Part shown: in pieces, positions 35,237 to 44,233 of the stretch
How positions within the stretch are numbered: position 1 is the stretch's first letter
Layout of the letters: every line of letters begins with the position of its first letter
Assembly (NCBI GenBank): GCA_934757275.1
Contig: CAKVLN010000008.1
Coordinates: 33,781-97,780, forward strand
DNA: 64,000 nt
Source of the DNA: an uncultured Candidatus Melainabacteria bacterium
GTDB lineage: Bacteria > Cyanobacteriota > Vampirovibrionia > Gastranaerophilales > Gastranaerophilaceae
Direction of reading: 5' to 3'
The notes under the pieces: generated by a model
Told to the model about the DNA's origin: nothing
The model's database searches: none
What the model saw: only the letters and a program-made list of their open reading frames with translations
Position numbers and translations under genes: made by a program

Positions 35237-35237
35237 A

Positions 35238-36095
35238 TTAGATGAACACTTTCAAGCATTTGATTTTATTCTCATTAGCTTCGGCTACTGCAACGAGTTT
35301 AGAGTTGTGCGTCAAAATCACAATTCCCTCTTCAAGCAGATTTTGAGCCCAAATCTGCATGCCATGTGAAACTAGCTCAAGCTCTTTTTCGTTAAGTTCA
35401 TAAGTCTGGTAATCAAGCTTTTCTAATGGATAAATCAAATGTTTTTTGACTTCTTCGACGCTAGACAATTCGTCCAATTTTATTGCGTTTTCTACCAGAA
35501 AATCGCCAGCTTTAACTCGCACTAACTTTATCAAGTGTCCAAAACAGTTAAGATTTTTACCCAAATCATGCGCAATTGAGCGGATATACGTGCCTTTTGA
35601 GCATTCGATGTAAAGCTCAAGAGTGCGGTTTTCTTTGTCATAGTTTAAGAGTTCTAATTCACTAATATTTACACTTCTTGGCTGAATTTCAACCTCTTCG
35701 CCTTTTCTTGCGTATTCATAAAGTTTTTTACCTTTGACTTTTATCGCAGAAAAAATCGGCGGTAATTGTTCAATATCACCACGAAAATTATTCAATTCAG
35801 CTTCAATCTCTTCTAGGGAAGGTGTTTTGTCTGAAATCTCTACAACTTCGCCTTCTAAGTCGTAAGTTGTTGTAGATTTGCCTAGCTGAACAGTACCTAT
35901 GTAAGCCTTATCGTCTTTTAAATATTCAATCAAACGAGTAGCTTTTCCTATGCAAATCGGCAAAACTCCTTCTGCAAAAGGGTCAAGCGTACCTGTGTGT
36001 CCAATTTGTTTGACTTTAGTTATACGTCTTAAAATTGCAACAACATCGTGCGAGGTCTTGCCTTTTGGTTTGTAGATATTCAAAAAGCCGAACAT
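35238..36095 (-). CDS. truB: tRNA pseudouridine-55 synthase
   Basis: 285 residues. KPKGKTSHDVV motif I and the catalytic Asp38 in GHTGTLDPFAEG are present, with GTYIRSIAHDLG near 165. It makes pseudouridine 55 in the tRNA T-loop. The start overlaps the rbfA end (TAAATG). Confidence 0.96.
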   Translation of the reverse strand: MFGFLNIYKPKGKTSHDVVAILRRITKVKQIGHTGTLDPFAEGVLPICIGKATRLIEYLKDDKAYIGTVQLGKSTTTYDLEGEVVEISDKTPSLEEIEAELNNFRGDIEQLPPIFSAIKVKGKKLYEYARKGEEVEIQPRSVNISELELLNYDKENRTLELYIECSKGTYIRSIAHDLGKNLNCFGHLIKLVRVKAGDFLVENAIKLDELSSVEEVKKHLIYPLEKLDYQTYELNEKELELVSHGMQIWAQNLLEEGIVILTHNSKLVAVAEANENKIKCLKVFI

Positions 36096-36443
36096 TTATT
36101 TGATTTCGCCTCTTGAAATTTTCTCAATAAGGTCAAGAACACGAGAACCTTGTTCTAAGCCGTCAGAATAAATAAATTTAATTTCTGGAGTAACTCTTAG
36201 GCGAATTCTTTTACCAATTTCAAATCTAACTTTGCCTGTATTTTTTTCGATTATTGCTTTATCTTTTTCAATTTGTTCAGGGGAACCTAATACGCTATAA
36301 AAAACTTTTGCGTATGAGTTATCGTGTGAAACTTCAACGTCAACAATGGATACAACGCCTTCAAGCCCTCTAACTTCTTTTCTTAAAATATCAGATATGT
36401 CACGCATTAATTCTTTTCTGACACGTTCGTTTCTTAAAGTCAT
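36096..36443 (-). CDS. rbfA: Ribosome-binding factor A
   Basis: 115 residues with the KH-like fold of RbfA: RVRKELMRDISDILRKEV at the start, KVFYSVLG, and RLRVTPEIKFIYSDGLEQG near the end. It is a 30S maturation factor. The rbfA-truB order is conserved in many bacteria. SD AAAGGAG precedes the ATG. Confidence 0.95.
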   Translation of the reverse strand: MTLRNERVRKELMRDISDILRKEVRGLEGVVSIVDVEVSHDNSYAKVFYSVLGSPEQIEKDKAIIEKNTGKVRFEIGKRIRLRVTPEIKFIYSDGLEQGSRVLDLIEKISRGEIK

Positions 36444-36504
36444 TGTTTTCTCCTTTGTTAAATAGTCTATATTGGTATTATAACATGAAAGGGAAGGATT
36501 GAAA

Positions 36505-36605
36505 GTGAATGAGTCAATAAGGCAATAAGTGAATAAGTTCGTATTAAATATTTTTTATTTTTATGCGTTCAATTGGTATAGAAACGTAGGGTGCAATTTT
36601 TTGCA
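36505..36605 (+). repeat. Octamer left arm plus TAGGGTGC module
   Basis: GTGAATGA, GTCAATAA, GGCAATAA, GTGAATAA then GTTCGTATTAAAT. GAAACGTAGGGTGCAATTT with a TTGCACC complement (36583-36605) follows; similar modules lie at 29589 and 43214. Confidence 0.7.
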
Positions 36606-36613
36606 CCAATAAC

Positions 36614-37288
36614 TTAAATAACTCCCAATTTTTTACAAGCTTCTAAGGCGCAGTTTTGTTGGGCTTCTTTTTTAGATTTTCCGCAACCTGTAGCAACAAT
36701 TTCCCCGTTCCACTCAACTTGAACTTCAAATTCTGGTTTATGCGCAGGACCTTTTATCGCAATCGTTTTGTACACAGGCAACGTCTTATTTATGCCTTGC
36801 GTGTATTGTTGAAAAATATCTTTTGCGTTATATCTCTCAAAATGTTTATCAACATCTTCTGCGTACGCCATAACATATTCTTTAATAAACGCCTCTATTT
36901 CAGCCTGTTTGCCATTAAAATAGCATGCGCCTAATATCGCCTCTAGCGTACAAGCAATGTTTGATTCTCGTTTGCGTCCGCCTTGTCTTTCTTCTGCTGG
37001 GCCTATATTCATCAATTTGTCTAATCCGATTTTTTTAGCAATTTGCGCCAAAATAGCGTCAGAAACAAGTATTGAACGAATTTTTGAAAGCTCGCCCTCA
37101 GGAGCTTCTGGATAAGTTTCATACAAAAGCTTTGAGGTGTAAAGTTTAAGTACAGAGTCGCCAAAAAACTCCAAGCGTTCATAGTTTTCTAAGTCGCTAA
37201 GTCCATTTTCCTTTGTAAAAGAAGGGTGAGTTAGCGCAATCTGCACTAACTCATCATTCTTGCTAATATTAAAAATGTCTTCAAACAT
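36614..37288 (-). CDS. rnc: Ribonuclease III
   Basis: 224 residues. The catalytic block NYERLEFFGDSVL has Glu40 and Asp44, and EAILGACYF gives the second metal site. The dsRNA-binding domain occupies about 155-224 (KPEFEVQVEWNGEIVATG, KSKKEAQQNCALEACKKLG). It processes rRNA and mRNA. TAATG overlap with cdsA shows translational coupling. Confidence 0.96.
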   Translation of the reverse strand: MFEDIFNISKNDELVQIALTHPSFTKENGLSDLENYERLEFFGDSVLKLYTSKLLYETYPEAPEGELSKIRSILVSDAILAQIAKKIGLDKLMNIGPAEERQGGRKRESNIACTLEAILGACYFNGKQAEIEAFIKEYVMAYAEDVDKHFERYNAKDIFQQYTQGINKTLPVYKTIAIKGPAHKPEFEVQVEWNGEIVATGCGKSKKEAQQNCALEACKKLGVI

Positions 37289-38166
37289 TACATCAAACCT
37301 CTAAATAAGTCTATAAAATTATTGACTACAAAGAAGTACATGTAATAATGAACAACTGGAATTGTTAATACAAAGCTATCAGTTCTGTCTAAGAAACCAC
37401 CATGCCCAGGAAGAACATTGCTTGAGTCCTTAACACCTGCATCTCTCTTAATCATTGATTCGCATAAGTCACCAATTTGTGCGCATGCAGCAATTATGAA
37501 ACCTAATATTAATGCGTGGTACCAAGGGAATTGCATCACCAAAATTCCAAAGATTAAGCAGAAAATAACACACATTGCAGTACCACCAATCGCACCTTCA
37601 ATAGTTTTATTTGGGCTAATAACGTGTGAAAGTTTGTGCTTACCTAATCTACAACCAACATAGTAGCAGAAACTATCTGTTAGAATTACGGCAAAGAATA
37701 AGAATAGTGCGTACCCTGCACCCTCTGTTCCGACATTTTGCTTAATTATTCCGTCGTATAAAGGGTTGCTACCTAAATCTCGAAGGAATAATAGGTGCAA
37801 AGGAAACCAACCGCAATAAACAAAGCCGAGAATTGTTGTTGCAACGTTGGCTATGTATGGTTGTTTACCTTTAAACAACACTGATAAAAACGCCAAAACA
37901 GAACATGCCGTAAATGCCAATGCTACTAAATCAAAGCGATTAAAGTATGCAAGTGCTGCAAACAAAAAGCTTGAAATGACAATGACTGTCGAACTCGGCA
38001 AAAAGCCTTTGTGATTCAGTATTTTAACATACTCTTTCGAGGCAAGTACTACAATCGTGAGTACCAACGCCACTATCCACAACCCTCCTGCCATAATCGC
38101 AAATAGAGCTGTAAAACCAAATACCAATCCTGTTAACAATCTTGTTACGCTTTTTGTTAAAGCCAT
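37288..38166 (-). CDS. cdsA: Phosphatidate cytidylyltransferase
   Basis: 292-residue membrane enzyme making CDP-diacylglycerol. About eight hydrophobic helices; the CDS signature SMIKRDAGVKDSSNVLPGHGGFLDRTDS (split over about 245-275) is complete. It starts with TAATG overlap with frr. In many bacteria uppS lies between frr and cdsA; it is absent here. Confidence 0.95.
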   Translation of the reverse strand: MALTKSVTRLLTGLVFGFTALFAIMAGGLWIVALVLTIVVLASKEYVKILNHKGFLPSSTVIVISSFLFAALAYFNRFDLVALAFTACSVLAFLSVLFKGKQPYIANVATTILGFVYCGWFPLHLLFLRDLGSNPLYDGIIKQNVGTEGAGYALFLFFAVILTDSFCYYVGCRLGKHKLSHVISPNKTIEGAIGGTAMCVIFCLIFGILVMQFPWYHALILGFIIAACAQIGDLCESMIKRDAGVKDSSNVLPGHGGFLDRTDSFVLTIPVVHYYMYFFVVNNFIDLFRGLM

Positions 38167-38732
38167 TATACTGTCATAACCTCTTTTTCTTTTTCTACAA
38201 CTTGAGCATCAATGATACCAACATATTTATCTGTTAATTTTTGAATTTTATCTTGATTATCTTTTACTGCATCTTCTGGAAGATTTTCTTCTTTTTCAAT
38301 TTTCTTTAAAGAATCAACCATATCACGTCTTACGTTTCTAATTGCAATCTTTGCATCTTCACCAAATTTTTTAACTTCTTTTGCAGTTTCTCTTCTTCTT
38401 TCTTCTGTAAGAGGTGGGAAGTTTAATCTAATGCAAACACCATCGTTGTTTGGAGCAACGCCCAATTCAGCCTTGATAACTGCTTTTTCAACATCTTTCA
38501 AGATACTTTTATCAAAAGGAGTAATTACCAATGTTGTACCTTCGCTTACGCTAACTTGCGCCATTTGTCTGATTGGAGTTGGTGCGCCATAATAATCTAC
38601 AACAACTCTGTCTAAGATTGCAGGGTTAGCACGACCAGTACGAACCGCAGAAAATTCTCTTTTCATCTGCGCAATCGCTTTTTCCATTTTTTCCTCTCCG
38701 AATAAATACATTTCTTCAAGAGCTTCTGACAT
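38166..38732 (-). CDS. frr: Ribosome recycling factor
   Basis: 188 residues. VRTGRANPAILD, VDYYGAPTPIRQMAQV, IRLNFPPLTEERRRE and RNVRRDMVD blocks are diagnostic. It dissociates post-termination ribosomes together with EF-G. SD AAAGGAG precedes the ATG. Second gene of the pyrH-frr-cdsA-rnc run. Confidence 0.97.
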   Translation of the reverse strand: MSEALEEMYLFGEEKMEKAIAQMKREFSAVRTGRANPAILDRVVVDYYGAPTPIRQMAQVSVSEGTTLVITPFDKSILKDVEKAVIKAELGVAPNNDGVCIRLNFPPLTEERRRETAKEVKKFGEDAKIAIRNVRRDMVDSLKKIEKEENLPEDAVKDNQDKIQKLTDKYVGIIDAQVVEKEKEVMTV

Positions 38733-38766
38733 AATTTTCTCCTTTATTATTTCTATTATATTTTAA

Positions 38767-39483
38767 TTAACTTACATAAGTACCAACGGCTTCACCGTTC
38801 ATAATTTTAGTTAAACTTCCTTGAGCTTTGAAATCAAATACAATAATTGGAATATTGTTTTGTTTGCACAAAGCGCAAGCAGAAGTGTCCATAACCTTTA
38901 ATTCATTTTTAAGAATGTCATCATAAGACATTTCGTCGATTTTCTTAGCCTCTGGATTAACCTTAGGGTCATCGTTATAAATTCCATCAACCCCATTTTT
39001 TGCCATCAACATTACTTCTGCATTAATTTCAGAAGCTCTTAGTGCTGATGCTGTATCAGTTGTAAAGAATGGGTTTCCAGTTCCGGCTGCGAAAATTACA
39101 ACTCTACCTTTTTCCAAATGTCTGATTGCCCTATGACGAACATAAGGTTCAGCGATTTGGTTCATTGCAATAGCCGTTTGAACACGACATTCTACGTCAA
39201 TTTTTTTTAATGCACATTGAAGAGCGACTGCGTTCATAACGGTTGCAAGCATTCCAACATAGTCACCAGACGCTTGATCCATTCCTAATTTTGCACTGTT
39301 CTTCATTCCTCTAAAGATATTGCCACCGCCTACTACAACTGCTACTTCAACGCCTTTGTCATAGATTGATTTAATTTCATTTGCAATCATTTCAACAGGC
39401 TCATAGTCAATTCCAAACTGTTGTTTGCCAAGTAGTGCTTCTCCGCTAATCTTTAATAACACACGTTTATATTTAGTTGCCAT
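38767..39483 (-). CDS. pyrH: UMP kinase
   Basis: 238 residues of the bacterial hexameric UMPK family. [34 protein letters not shown] and [11 protein letters not shown] are all present. It phosphorylates UMP to UDP. First gene of the leftward run; AGAGAGG lies before the ATG. Confidence 0.97.
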   Translation of the reverse strand: MATKYKRVLLKISGEALLGKQQFGIDYEPVEMIANEIKSIYDKGVEVAVVVGGGNIFRGMKNSAKLGMDQASGDYVGMLATVMNAVALQCALKKIDVECRVQTAIAMNQIAEPYVRHRAIRHLEKGRVVIFAAGTGNPFFTTDTASALRASEINAEVMLMAKNGVDGIYNDDPKVNPEAKKIDEMSYDDILKNELKVMDTSACALCKQNNIPIIVFDFKAQGSLTKIMNGEAVGTYVS

Positions 39484-39564
39484 TAGTTACCTCTCTTTTG
39501 TTTATAGTAGTAAAAAAAAGGCTTTTTGTAAAGTAGAAGTTGTGAGGGAGGGAAAATATATTTA

Positions 39565-39726
39565 AGGGAATAAGGTAATAGGGGAATAAGGTAATAAGTG
39601 GTTTTAAATTTACTGTTTATATATTACGTTAATTTAACGCATTTAATTAGGAATATTTCTAAAACCTCTTATTCCCCTATTCCCTTATTCCCTTTCTCTT
39701 AGCCTGTCGGTCAGGCACTGTCTGAC
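39565..39726. repeat. Octamer foldback repeat, complete copy, with palindrome
   Basis: Left arm 39565-39607 (GGGAATAA, GGTAATAG, GGGAATAA units ending GTGGTTTTAA); centre with TTAACGCATTTAATTAGG; right arm 39661-39695 (CTTATTCCCC/TATTCCCTTATTCCC). A GTCAGGCACTGTCTGAC copy follows at 39710-39726. This occupies most of the gap 39484-39806. Confidence 0.8.
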
Positions 39727-39806
39727 AATAGCCTATCAATTTCCCCCACCCAAATTTAATCCTTTCTGCTGATTAAAGACCATCAACAAAGTGTAATTAT
39801 ATAGTT

Positions 39807-39962
39807 ATGAAAGTAAAAAGTTTTTTTAAATTATTAAATAGAAAAATAAATAAATATAACAAAGCTACTTCAAATCCATTTGAAGCCCCTCCTTTGCCAA
39901 TCGTTATTGTGTGGGTTGAAGAAAATGAAGAAAAAAACTCACCTCTAAAAGATTTACAATAG
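39807..39962 (+). CDS. Small 51-residue basic protein
   Basis: It starts MKVKSFFKLLNRKINKYNK (basic, amphipathic) and has a Pro-rich centre (FEAPPLPIVIVWVEE) and polar tail. No SD; an AT-rich -10-like sequence (TAATTAT) lies about 6 bases before the ATG, echoing the leaderless pattern. It precedes fliJ by about 90 bases. No family recognised; a chance frame cannot be excluded. Confidence 0.45.
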   Translation: MKVKSFFKLLNRKINKYNKATSNPFEAPPLPIVIVWVEENEEKNSPLKDLQ

Positions 39963-40054
39963 AAGTTTGACTATTAAAAAATAATAATTAATCATACAAA
40001 TAGATGTATTCAAAATAACAAACTTCTGCAACAATACATGTGTGAGAATATATT

Positions 40055-40552
40055 ATGCCCTTTAGATATAGATTACAAAAAGTTTTGGATTTCAGAATCC
40101 GAAAGAAGGAAGCACAACTGATTGTTGTACAGAAGGCTCAACACGAGGTTTTCCTTGCAGAAGAAAGAATTAGGCAAAACCAAGCTGAAATTCAACAAAC
40201 AGTAATCAATCGAAAGTCCGCAGATTTTAGAATGATGGAATATTACGACAATTATCTTCATCACCTCTGGGACAAGGCAGAAGTACTCGAACAAGAGAAA
40301 CAGAAAGTCCAAGCTATTTTAGACGAAGAAAATCGAAAACTTGTACAATATGAACAAGAAGTAAAAGTTGTCGAAAAACACAAAGAAAAGCAAAAAGAGG
40401 CTTACAAAGAAGCCGAAAAAGCCGAAGAGCTAAAGCAGTTTTCAGAAATCGGCGTTCAGAGATTTTTCATTCGAGCGAGAGAAGAAGCAGAAGAACAAGA
40501 GTTAGAAGAACAGTTAAAACAGTTAGAAATGGAAGATAAGAATGAATATTGA
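40055..40552 (+). CDS. fliJ: Flagellar export chaperone FliJ
   Basis: 165 residues, almost entirely coiled coil and highly charged, starting MPFRYRLQKVLDFRIRKKE as FliJ proteins do. FliJ forms the central stalk of the flagellar export ATPase FliI and helps deliver substrates. The adjacent hook-length gene overlaps by 11 bases, supporting a flagellar role. No strong SD. fliI is not in the window. Confidence 0.85.
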   Translation: MPFRYRLQKVLDFRIRKKEAQLIVVQKAQHEVFLAEERIRQNQAEIQQTVINRKSADFRMMEYYDNYLHHLWDKAEVLEQEKQKVQAILDEENRKLVQYEQEVKVVEKHKEKQKEAYKEAEKAEELKQFSEIGVQRFFIRAREEAEEQELEEQLKQLEMEDKNEY

Positions 40553-41996
40553 TACTCAATCAAAAATCACCTCTACAAACACTACAAACACTACATCTTC
40601 AAAAATTAACAAAGAAAATGAAGTAAAATTTTCTGATGAACTTAATAAAGTTGCAAAACAAGAGGAAAAAAAAGATATTAAAGAAGCAAACAAAACAGAA
40701 GTTTTAGAAACAACAAAAGAAACTCAAAAAGATGAAAAAATAACCAATAAAAAAAATTTACAAGAAACGCAAGATAAACAAAAAGAACTAATAAATAATG
40801 ATGAAGTATCAAACGATATAAATACTTCAGAAACGCAAGATAAACAAAAAGAGCTAATAAATAATGATGAAATATCAAACAATATAAATATTTCAGAAAC
40901 ACAAGGAATAATAAAAAAAGAACAACAATTATTACACGTTACAGAAGAAGCTTGTGTAACAAATAACAAAAATGCCACAGAGCCAGAAATAAAAACTAAT
41001 AAAGATATTTCAAATAATTCACCTGAAGACGAACCTAAAATAAAAGATGCAATTGGTGGTTTACAAGAAACATTTAAAGAATTTGATAAACTAAGTCAAA
41101 AGAATGAAAAAAATAACATTCTACTAAAGGATAAAACTCTTTCTGTCGATGAAAAGAAAAAAGAGGAAAACGAATTGATTGACAATAATATTAATATTCC
41201 AGAAAAGCCAGAACAACAGTTGCCACAAATGAATGCAAACATGAACTTTAACAGCAATGGGCAACCCTTCTCTGCTTTTGTTGAGAATACCAACAACGAC
41301 GAAAACTCTCAACTTTCTGCAACAGAAACTGATTTAGCGGAAGAAAGCGCAATTTTATCAACTATGAGTGAAAACATGGCGATTGCGCAAAAAAATATGT
41401 TATTAAATAAAACTAATAAACAAGAAGTTCAACCTGCGCAACAAGAAAAACAAGTTCAGCCAATCAATCCGCTAGAACAAGCAGTTCAAGTTGAAGAGCA
41501 AGCAGACAGTGCTCCAAAAACAAAGACTGTTACTAACGAACAGGGTATAAAAAAAGTAGACGTGAAAACAAATGTTACAACCGAAACCATTGTAAAATTT
41601 GATGAGATTGCAATGAACAAGAATGACGTAGAATTTTTTGCAAACCTTGTAGAAAATGGTTCTGTTGATATGAACTCTGTTCAGAATGCGCAAAAATCAT
41701 CACAAGTTTCAAAGACTTTGGCGGATATGATTGCAAAATCTATGCAAGACAATCAGCCAATAAGAATTAATTTTGACAATGACATTTCTGTCATTATAAA
41801 AGTAGGTAAGAACGGAAAAATTTCTGCGGACTTTTTACCTAGTTCGCAAGTGGCAGAGGCTTACTTGAAAGAAAATCTTCCAATCTTAAAACAAAGGTTT
41901 GATGACAATAATATTGATTACGAAGAATTAAACCACAGAAAACAAGAACAACAAGACGATAGAAATAACAGAAAGAAGGGGCGCAAAGATGAATGA
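40542..41996 (+). CDS. fliK: Flagellar hook-length control protein FliK
   Basis: 484 residues. A long low-complexity, Asn/Gln/Lys/Glu-rich ruler region (about 1-370) precedes a compact C-terminal domain (about 390-465: PIRINFDNDISVIIKVGKNG, LKENLPILKQRFDDNNI) matching the Flg_hook domain of FliK. Residues about 75-123 contain a 22-residue tandem repeat. It is secreted and sets hook length, then switches export specificity. It overlaps both neighbours. Confidence 0.85.
   Translation: MNIDTQSKITSTNTTNTTSSKINKENEVKFSDELNKVAKQEEKKDIKEANKTEVLETTKETQKDEKITNKKNLQETQDKQKELINNDEVSNDINTSETQDKQKELINNDEISNNINISETQGIIKKEQQLLHVTEEACVTNNKNATEPEIKTNKDISNNSPEDEPKIKDAIGGLQETFKEFDKLSQKNEKNNILLKDKTLSVDEKKKEENELIDNNINIPEKPEQQLPQMNANMNFNSNGQPFSAFVENTNNDENSQLSATETDLAEESAILSTMSENMAIAQKNMLLNKTNKQEVQPAQQEKQVQPINPLEQAVQVEEQADSAPKTKTVTNEQGIKKVDVKTNVTTETIVKFDEIAMNKNDVEFFANLVENGSVDMNSVQNAQKSSQVSKTLADMIAKSMQDNQPIRINFDNDISVIIKVGKNGKISADFLPSSQVAEAYLKENLPILKQRFDDNNIDYEELNHRKQEQQDDRNNRKKGRKDE
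40764..40909 (+). repeat. 66-bp in-frame tandem repeat inside fliK
   Basis: Two full units and a partial third (starts at 40764, 40830 and 40896), each encoding ETQDKQKELINNDE-like residues. Near-identical DNA indicates recent duplication. Confidence 0.85.
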
Positions 41997-42825
41997 TTTA
42001 TACACAACTGCGATAAATACCCAAAAAGCTACCGTTCAATGGATGGACGTTTTGGCGGACAACCTTACAAACGTTTACACTCCTGGGTTTAGAGAAAATA
42101 AAGTAACCTTCAAAACCTTCTTAGGCGGTGCAGTGATAGATAATAATGTTAAAAACCTCGGGCAAGGTAAATCTATCCCTGGAACTTCAAACGAAAACCT
42201 ATTCTTTGAAGGTAGCGGATATTTTATGTTGCGTACTCCAGACGGTAACGTTTCTTACACACGTCTTGGCGAATTTACGTTTGATTCAGAAGGCGTATAC
42301 AAGGCAAAAAATGGTGCAACCGTTCAAGGCTACATTCTTAATGATAAAGGCGAAATAATGTCTGGTACAAAATCTATAAGTGATGATTTGTATCAAGAAA
42401 CTGCACTTAAAGGCGGTGCGCTAAGTATTCCAACTACAAATATCAAGCTTTGGATTGACCCGAATAACGGTAAATTCTTAGGAAAATACGATGAATACGA
42501 AATCAAAAATGACGGTACAATTTACGGTAAGGCAGATGGTGGAAACCGTTCAGTACCTTTATATAAGATTGCGACCGCAAATTTCCACAATCCAAATGGG
42601 TTATATGAAGTAAAAGACGGTTTATTTGTTGAAACTCCAGAATCAGGAAAACCTGTAGTTGGACGTGGTGAAATCCGTTCAGGGCTATTAGAACAAGCAA
42701 ACACAGACTTTAAAGCTAACATGGCTGACTATCAACAAGCAAAAGTTCAGATGGAGCTTGTTAATGCTTTGATTAAATCAAACAAAGATTTGCTACAATC
42801 AGCCATGGAAATGGCAACACAATAG
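41989..42825 (+). CDS. Flagellar hook/rod protein (FlgE/FlgG family)
   Basis: 278 residues. The N-terminal rod signature NTQKATVQWMDVLADNLTNVYTPGF, central FFEGSGYFMLRTPDGNVSYTRLGEF and the C-terminal GLLEQANTDFKANMADYQQAK...NALIKSNKDLLQSAMEMA are typical of the FlgF/FlgG/FlgE group. Length favours a rod protein (FlgF/FlgG) over a full hook protein. It overlaps fliK by 8 bases. Confidence 0.88.
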   Translation: MNDLYTTAINTQKATVQWMDVLADNLTNVYTPGFRENKVTFKTFLGGAVIDNNVKNLGQGKSIPGTSNENLFFEGSGYFMLRTPDGNVSYTRLGEFTFDSEGVYKAKNGATVQGYILNDKGEIMSGTKSISDDLYQETALKGGALSIPTTNIKLWIDPNNGKFLGKYDEYEIKNDGTIYGKADGGNRSVPLYKIATANFHNPNGLYEVKDGLFVETPESGKPVVGRGEIRSGLLEQANTDFKANMADYQQAKVQMELVNALIKSNKDLLQSAMEMATQ

Positions 42826-42849
42826 TAAGGTTGTTGCTTACTATTGTGC

Positions 42850-43062
42850 ATTTTTTGTATGTACTTTTCCTTCTCTTTTGTCTTAACTTCTTACTTTTTT
42901 CTTTTTTGTTGCGAAATAAAAAGAAAAAAGTAAGCAAAAAAGAAAAATCACGCAATAGTTTCCTACAACCTAACGGTTGTTTCTTTTTAGCAGGCAGAGC
43001 CTGCACTCTTGCGTTCGCTATCGTGGCTAATCGCCACACGCTCACGGCGCAAAGTATGGTTG
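42850..43062 (+). repeat. Mosaic repeat module A, copy 3
   Basis: The T-rich stem (42891-42935 region), then ACAACC/GGTTGT hairpin with TAAC loop (42965-42980), GCAGGC/GCCTGC and GTGGC/GCCAC hairpins follow in the same order as copies 1 and 2. Confidence 0.8.
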
Positions 43063-43078
43063 TTGTGTGATAGTTAAT

Positions 43079-43312
43079 AAAACCCTCTCCCGCCTTCGGC
43101 ACCCTCTCCATGTAAAATGGATAAAAGGAGAGGGGACTAAAGACGTTCAATCAGCGCAGTTTACGCCCTCCCCTGGGGGAGGGTGCCGAAGGCGGGAGAG
43201 GGTTTTATAATGTTATTGGTGCGTAAAACAACGCACCCTACATTTCTATAAAACGCATGCAATGTATAAAATATCTAATACGAACTTATTCACTTATTGA
43301 CCTATTCACTTC
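43079..43312 (+). repeat. Inverted pair of module C, TAGGGTGC module, octamer right arm
   Basis: 43079-43109 and 43181-43209 are inverted copies of the GAGAGGG/CCGAAGGCGG module, about 30 bp each. The GTGCG...CGCACCCTACA module is at 43220-43241. The right octamer arm (ACGAACTTATTCAC and units) is at 43277-43312, abutting the sigma-factor stop. Confidence 0.75.
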
Positions 43313-43315
43313 TAC

Positions 43316-44233
43316 TTACCCCTCCAAATACGTCTTCAAACTATCAACTCGCTCAACTTTCCTCAACTTTTGTATTGCAATGTTTTCCAATTGTCTTATT
43401 CTCTCTTTTGAAAAACCCAGTGAGTTTCCAATCTGCTCCAAAGTTTTCGGCTCATCATTGTCAATTCCAAAACGTTTTTTGATAATCTCTTCCTCTCTCT
43501 TATCCAAGGTTTTCAACAATCTTACAATATCCTTCTGTTGCAAGGCTTTCTGCGCATTATTTTCTGGCGAAGAATAAGAAGTATCTTCCACATAGTCCTG
43601 AATACACAAATCGTCTGTAACATAGGTGTCAAGGCTTACAGGTTCTTTTTTTAATGCGCTCTTAACTTCGTCAATCTTTTTGGTATCTAAACCAGACAAT
43701 TTTGAAATCGTTTCATCATCAATTTCCAGCGTTTCATTAATCGTTGCCATAGAACACGCCTTTTTGTATTTACGAATTTTTTCCAACATATGCACAGGTA
43801 TTCTAATCGTTCTTGAATGATTTGAAATCGCACGGATAATTGTCTGTTTAATCCACCAAGTTGCATAAGTCGAAAACTTAAAATTCTTTTTGTAATCAAA
43901 TTTCTCTGCTGCCTTGATTAAGCCTAATGACCCTTCTTGAACCAAGTCCATAAACAAAACACCTTGTCCAATATACTTTTTAGCAATACTTACAACAAGC
44001 CTAAGATTTGCTTGAATAAGTTGTTTTTTTGCTTCTTCCTTTTCTCTAAGCGTCCCCTCTTGAATTTTTCTGCCTAATTCAATCTCTTCCGCCTTTGTAA
44101 GCATTTTTTTCCTACCAATTTCCTTTAAATACATTTGTAAAATATCATCGTTATTTACAATTGAACTAAAGGTTTTGGGAACATTGTTTTCTTGAATATC
44201 TATAAACCCAAAATTGCTCAAAGCTCTATTCAT
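43316..44233 (-). CDS. Sigma-70 family factor, group 2 (RpoD-like)
   Basis: 305 residues. Region 1.2 [26 protein letters not shown]; region 2 [39 protein letters not shown] and [17 protein letters not shown]; region 3 [14 protein letters not shown]; region 4 ends [27 protein letters not shown]. Region 1.1 is absent. The start of region 1.2 resembles cyanobacterial group 2 sigmas. It may be the main or an alternative vegetative sigma. SD GAGGAG precedes the ATG. Confidence 0.92.
   Translation of the reverse strand: MNRALSNFGFIDIQENNVPKTFSSIVNNDDILQMYLKEIGRKKMLTKAEEIELGRKIQEGTLREKEEAKKQLIQANLRLVVSIAKKYIGQGVLFMDLVQEGSLGLIKAAEKFDYKKNFKFSTYATWWIKQTIIRAISNHSRTIRIPVHMLEKIRKYKKACSMATINETLEIDDETISKLSGLDTKKIDEVKSALKKEPVSLDTYVTDDLCIQDYVEDTSYSSPENNAQKALQQKDIVRLLKTLDKREEEIIKKRFGIDNDEPKTLEQIGNSLGFSKERIRQLENIAIQKLRKVERVDSLKTYLEG

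Noticed and set aside
40678..41312. Several hydrophobic minus-strand frames opposite fliK
   Set aside because: They are antisense of the Lys/Asn/Glu-rich ruler region, which mimics membrane proteins on the other strand.
42773..43150. 125-residue minus-strand frame
   Set aside because: Made of modules A and C and the antisense of the hook protein gene end; no SD and repeat-derived composition.
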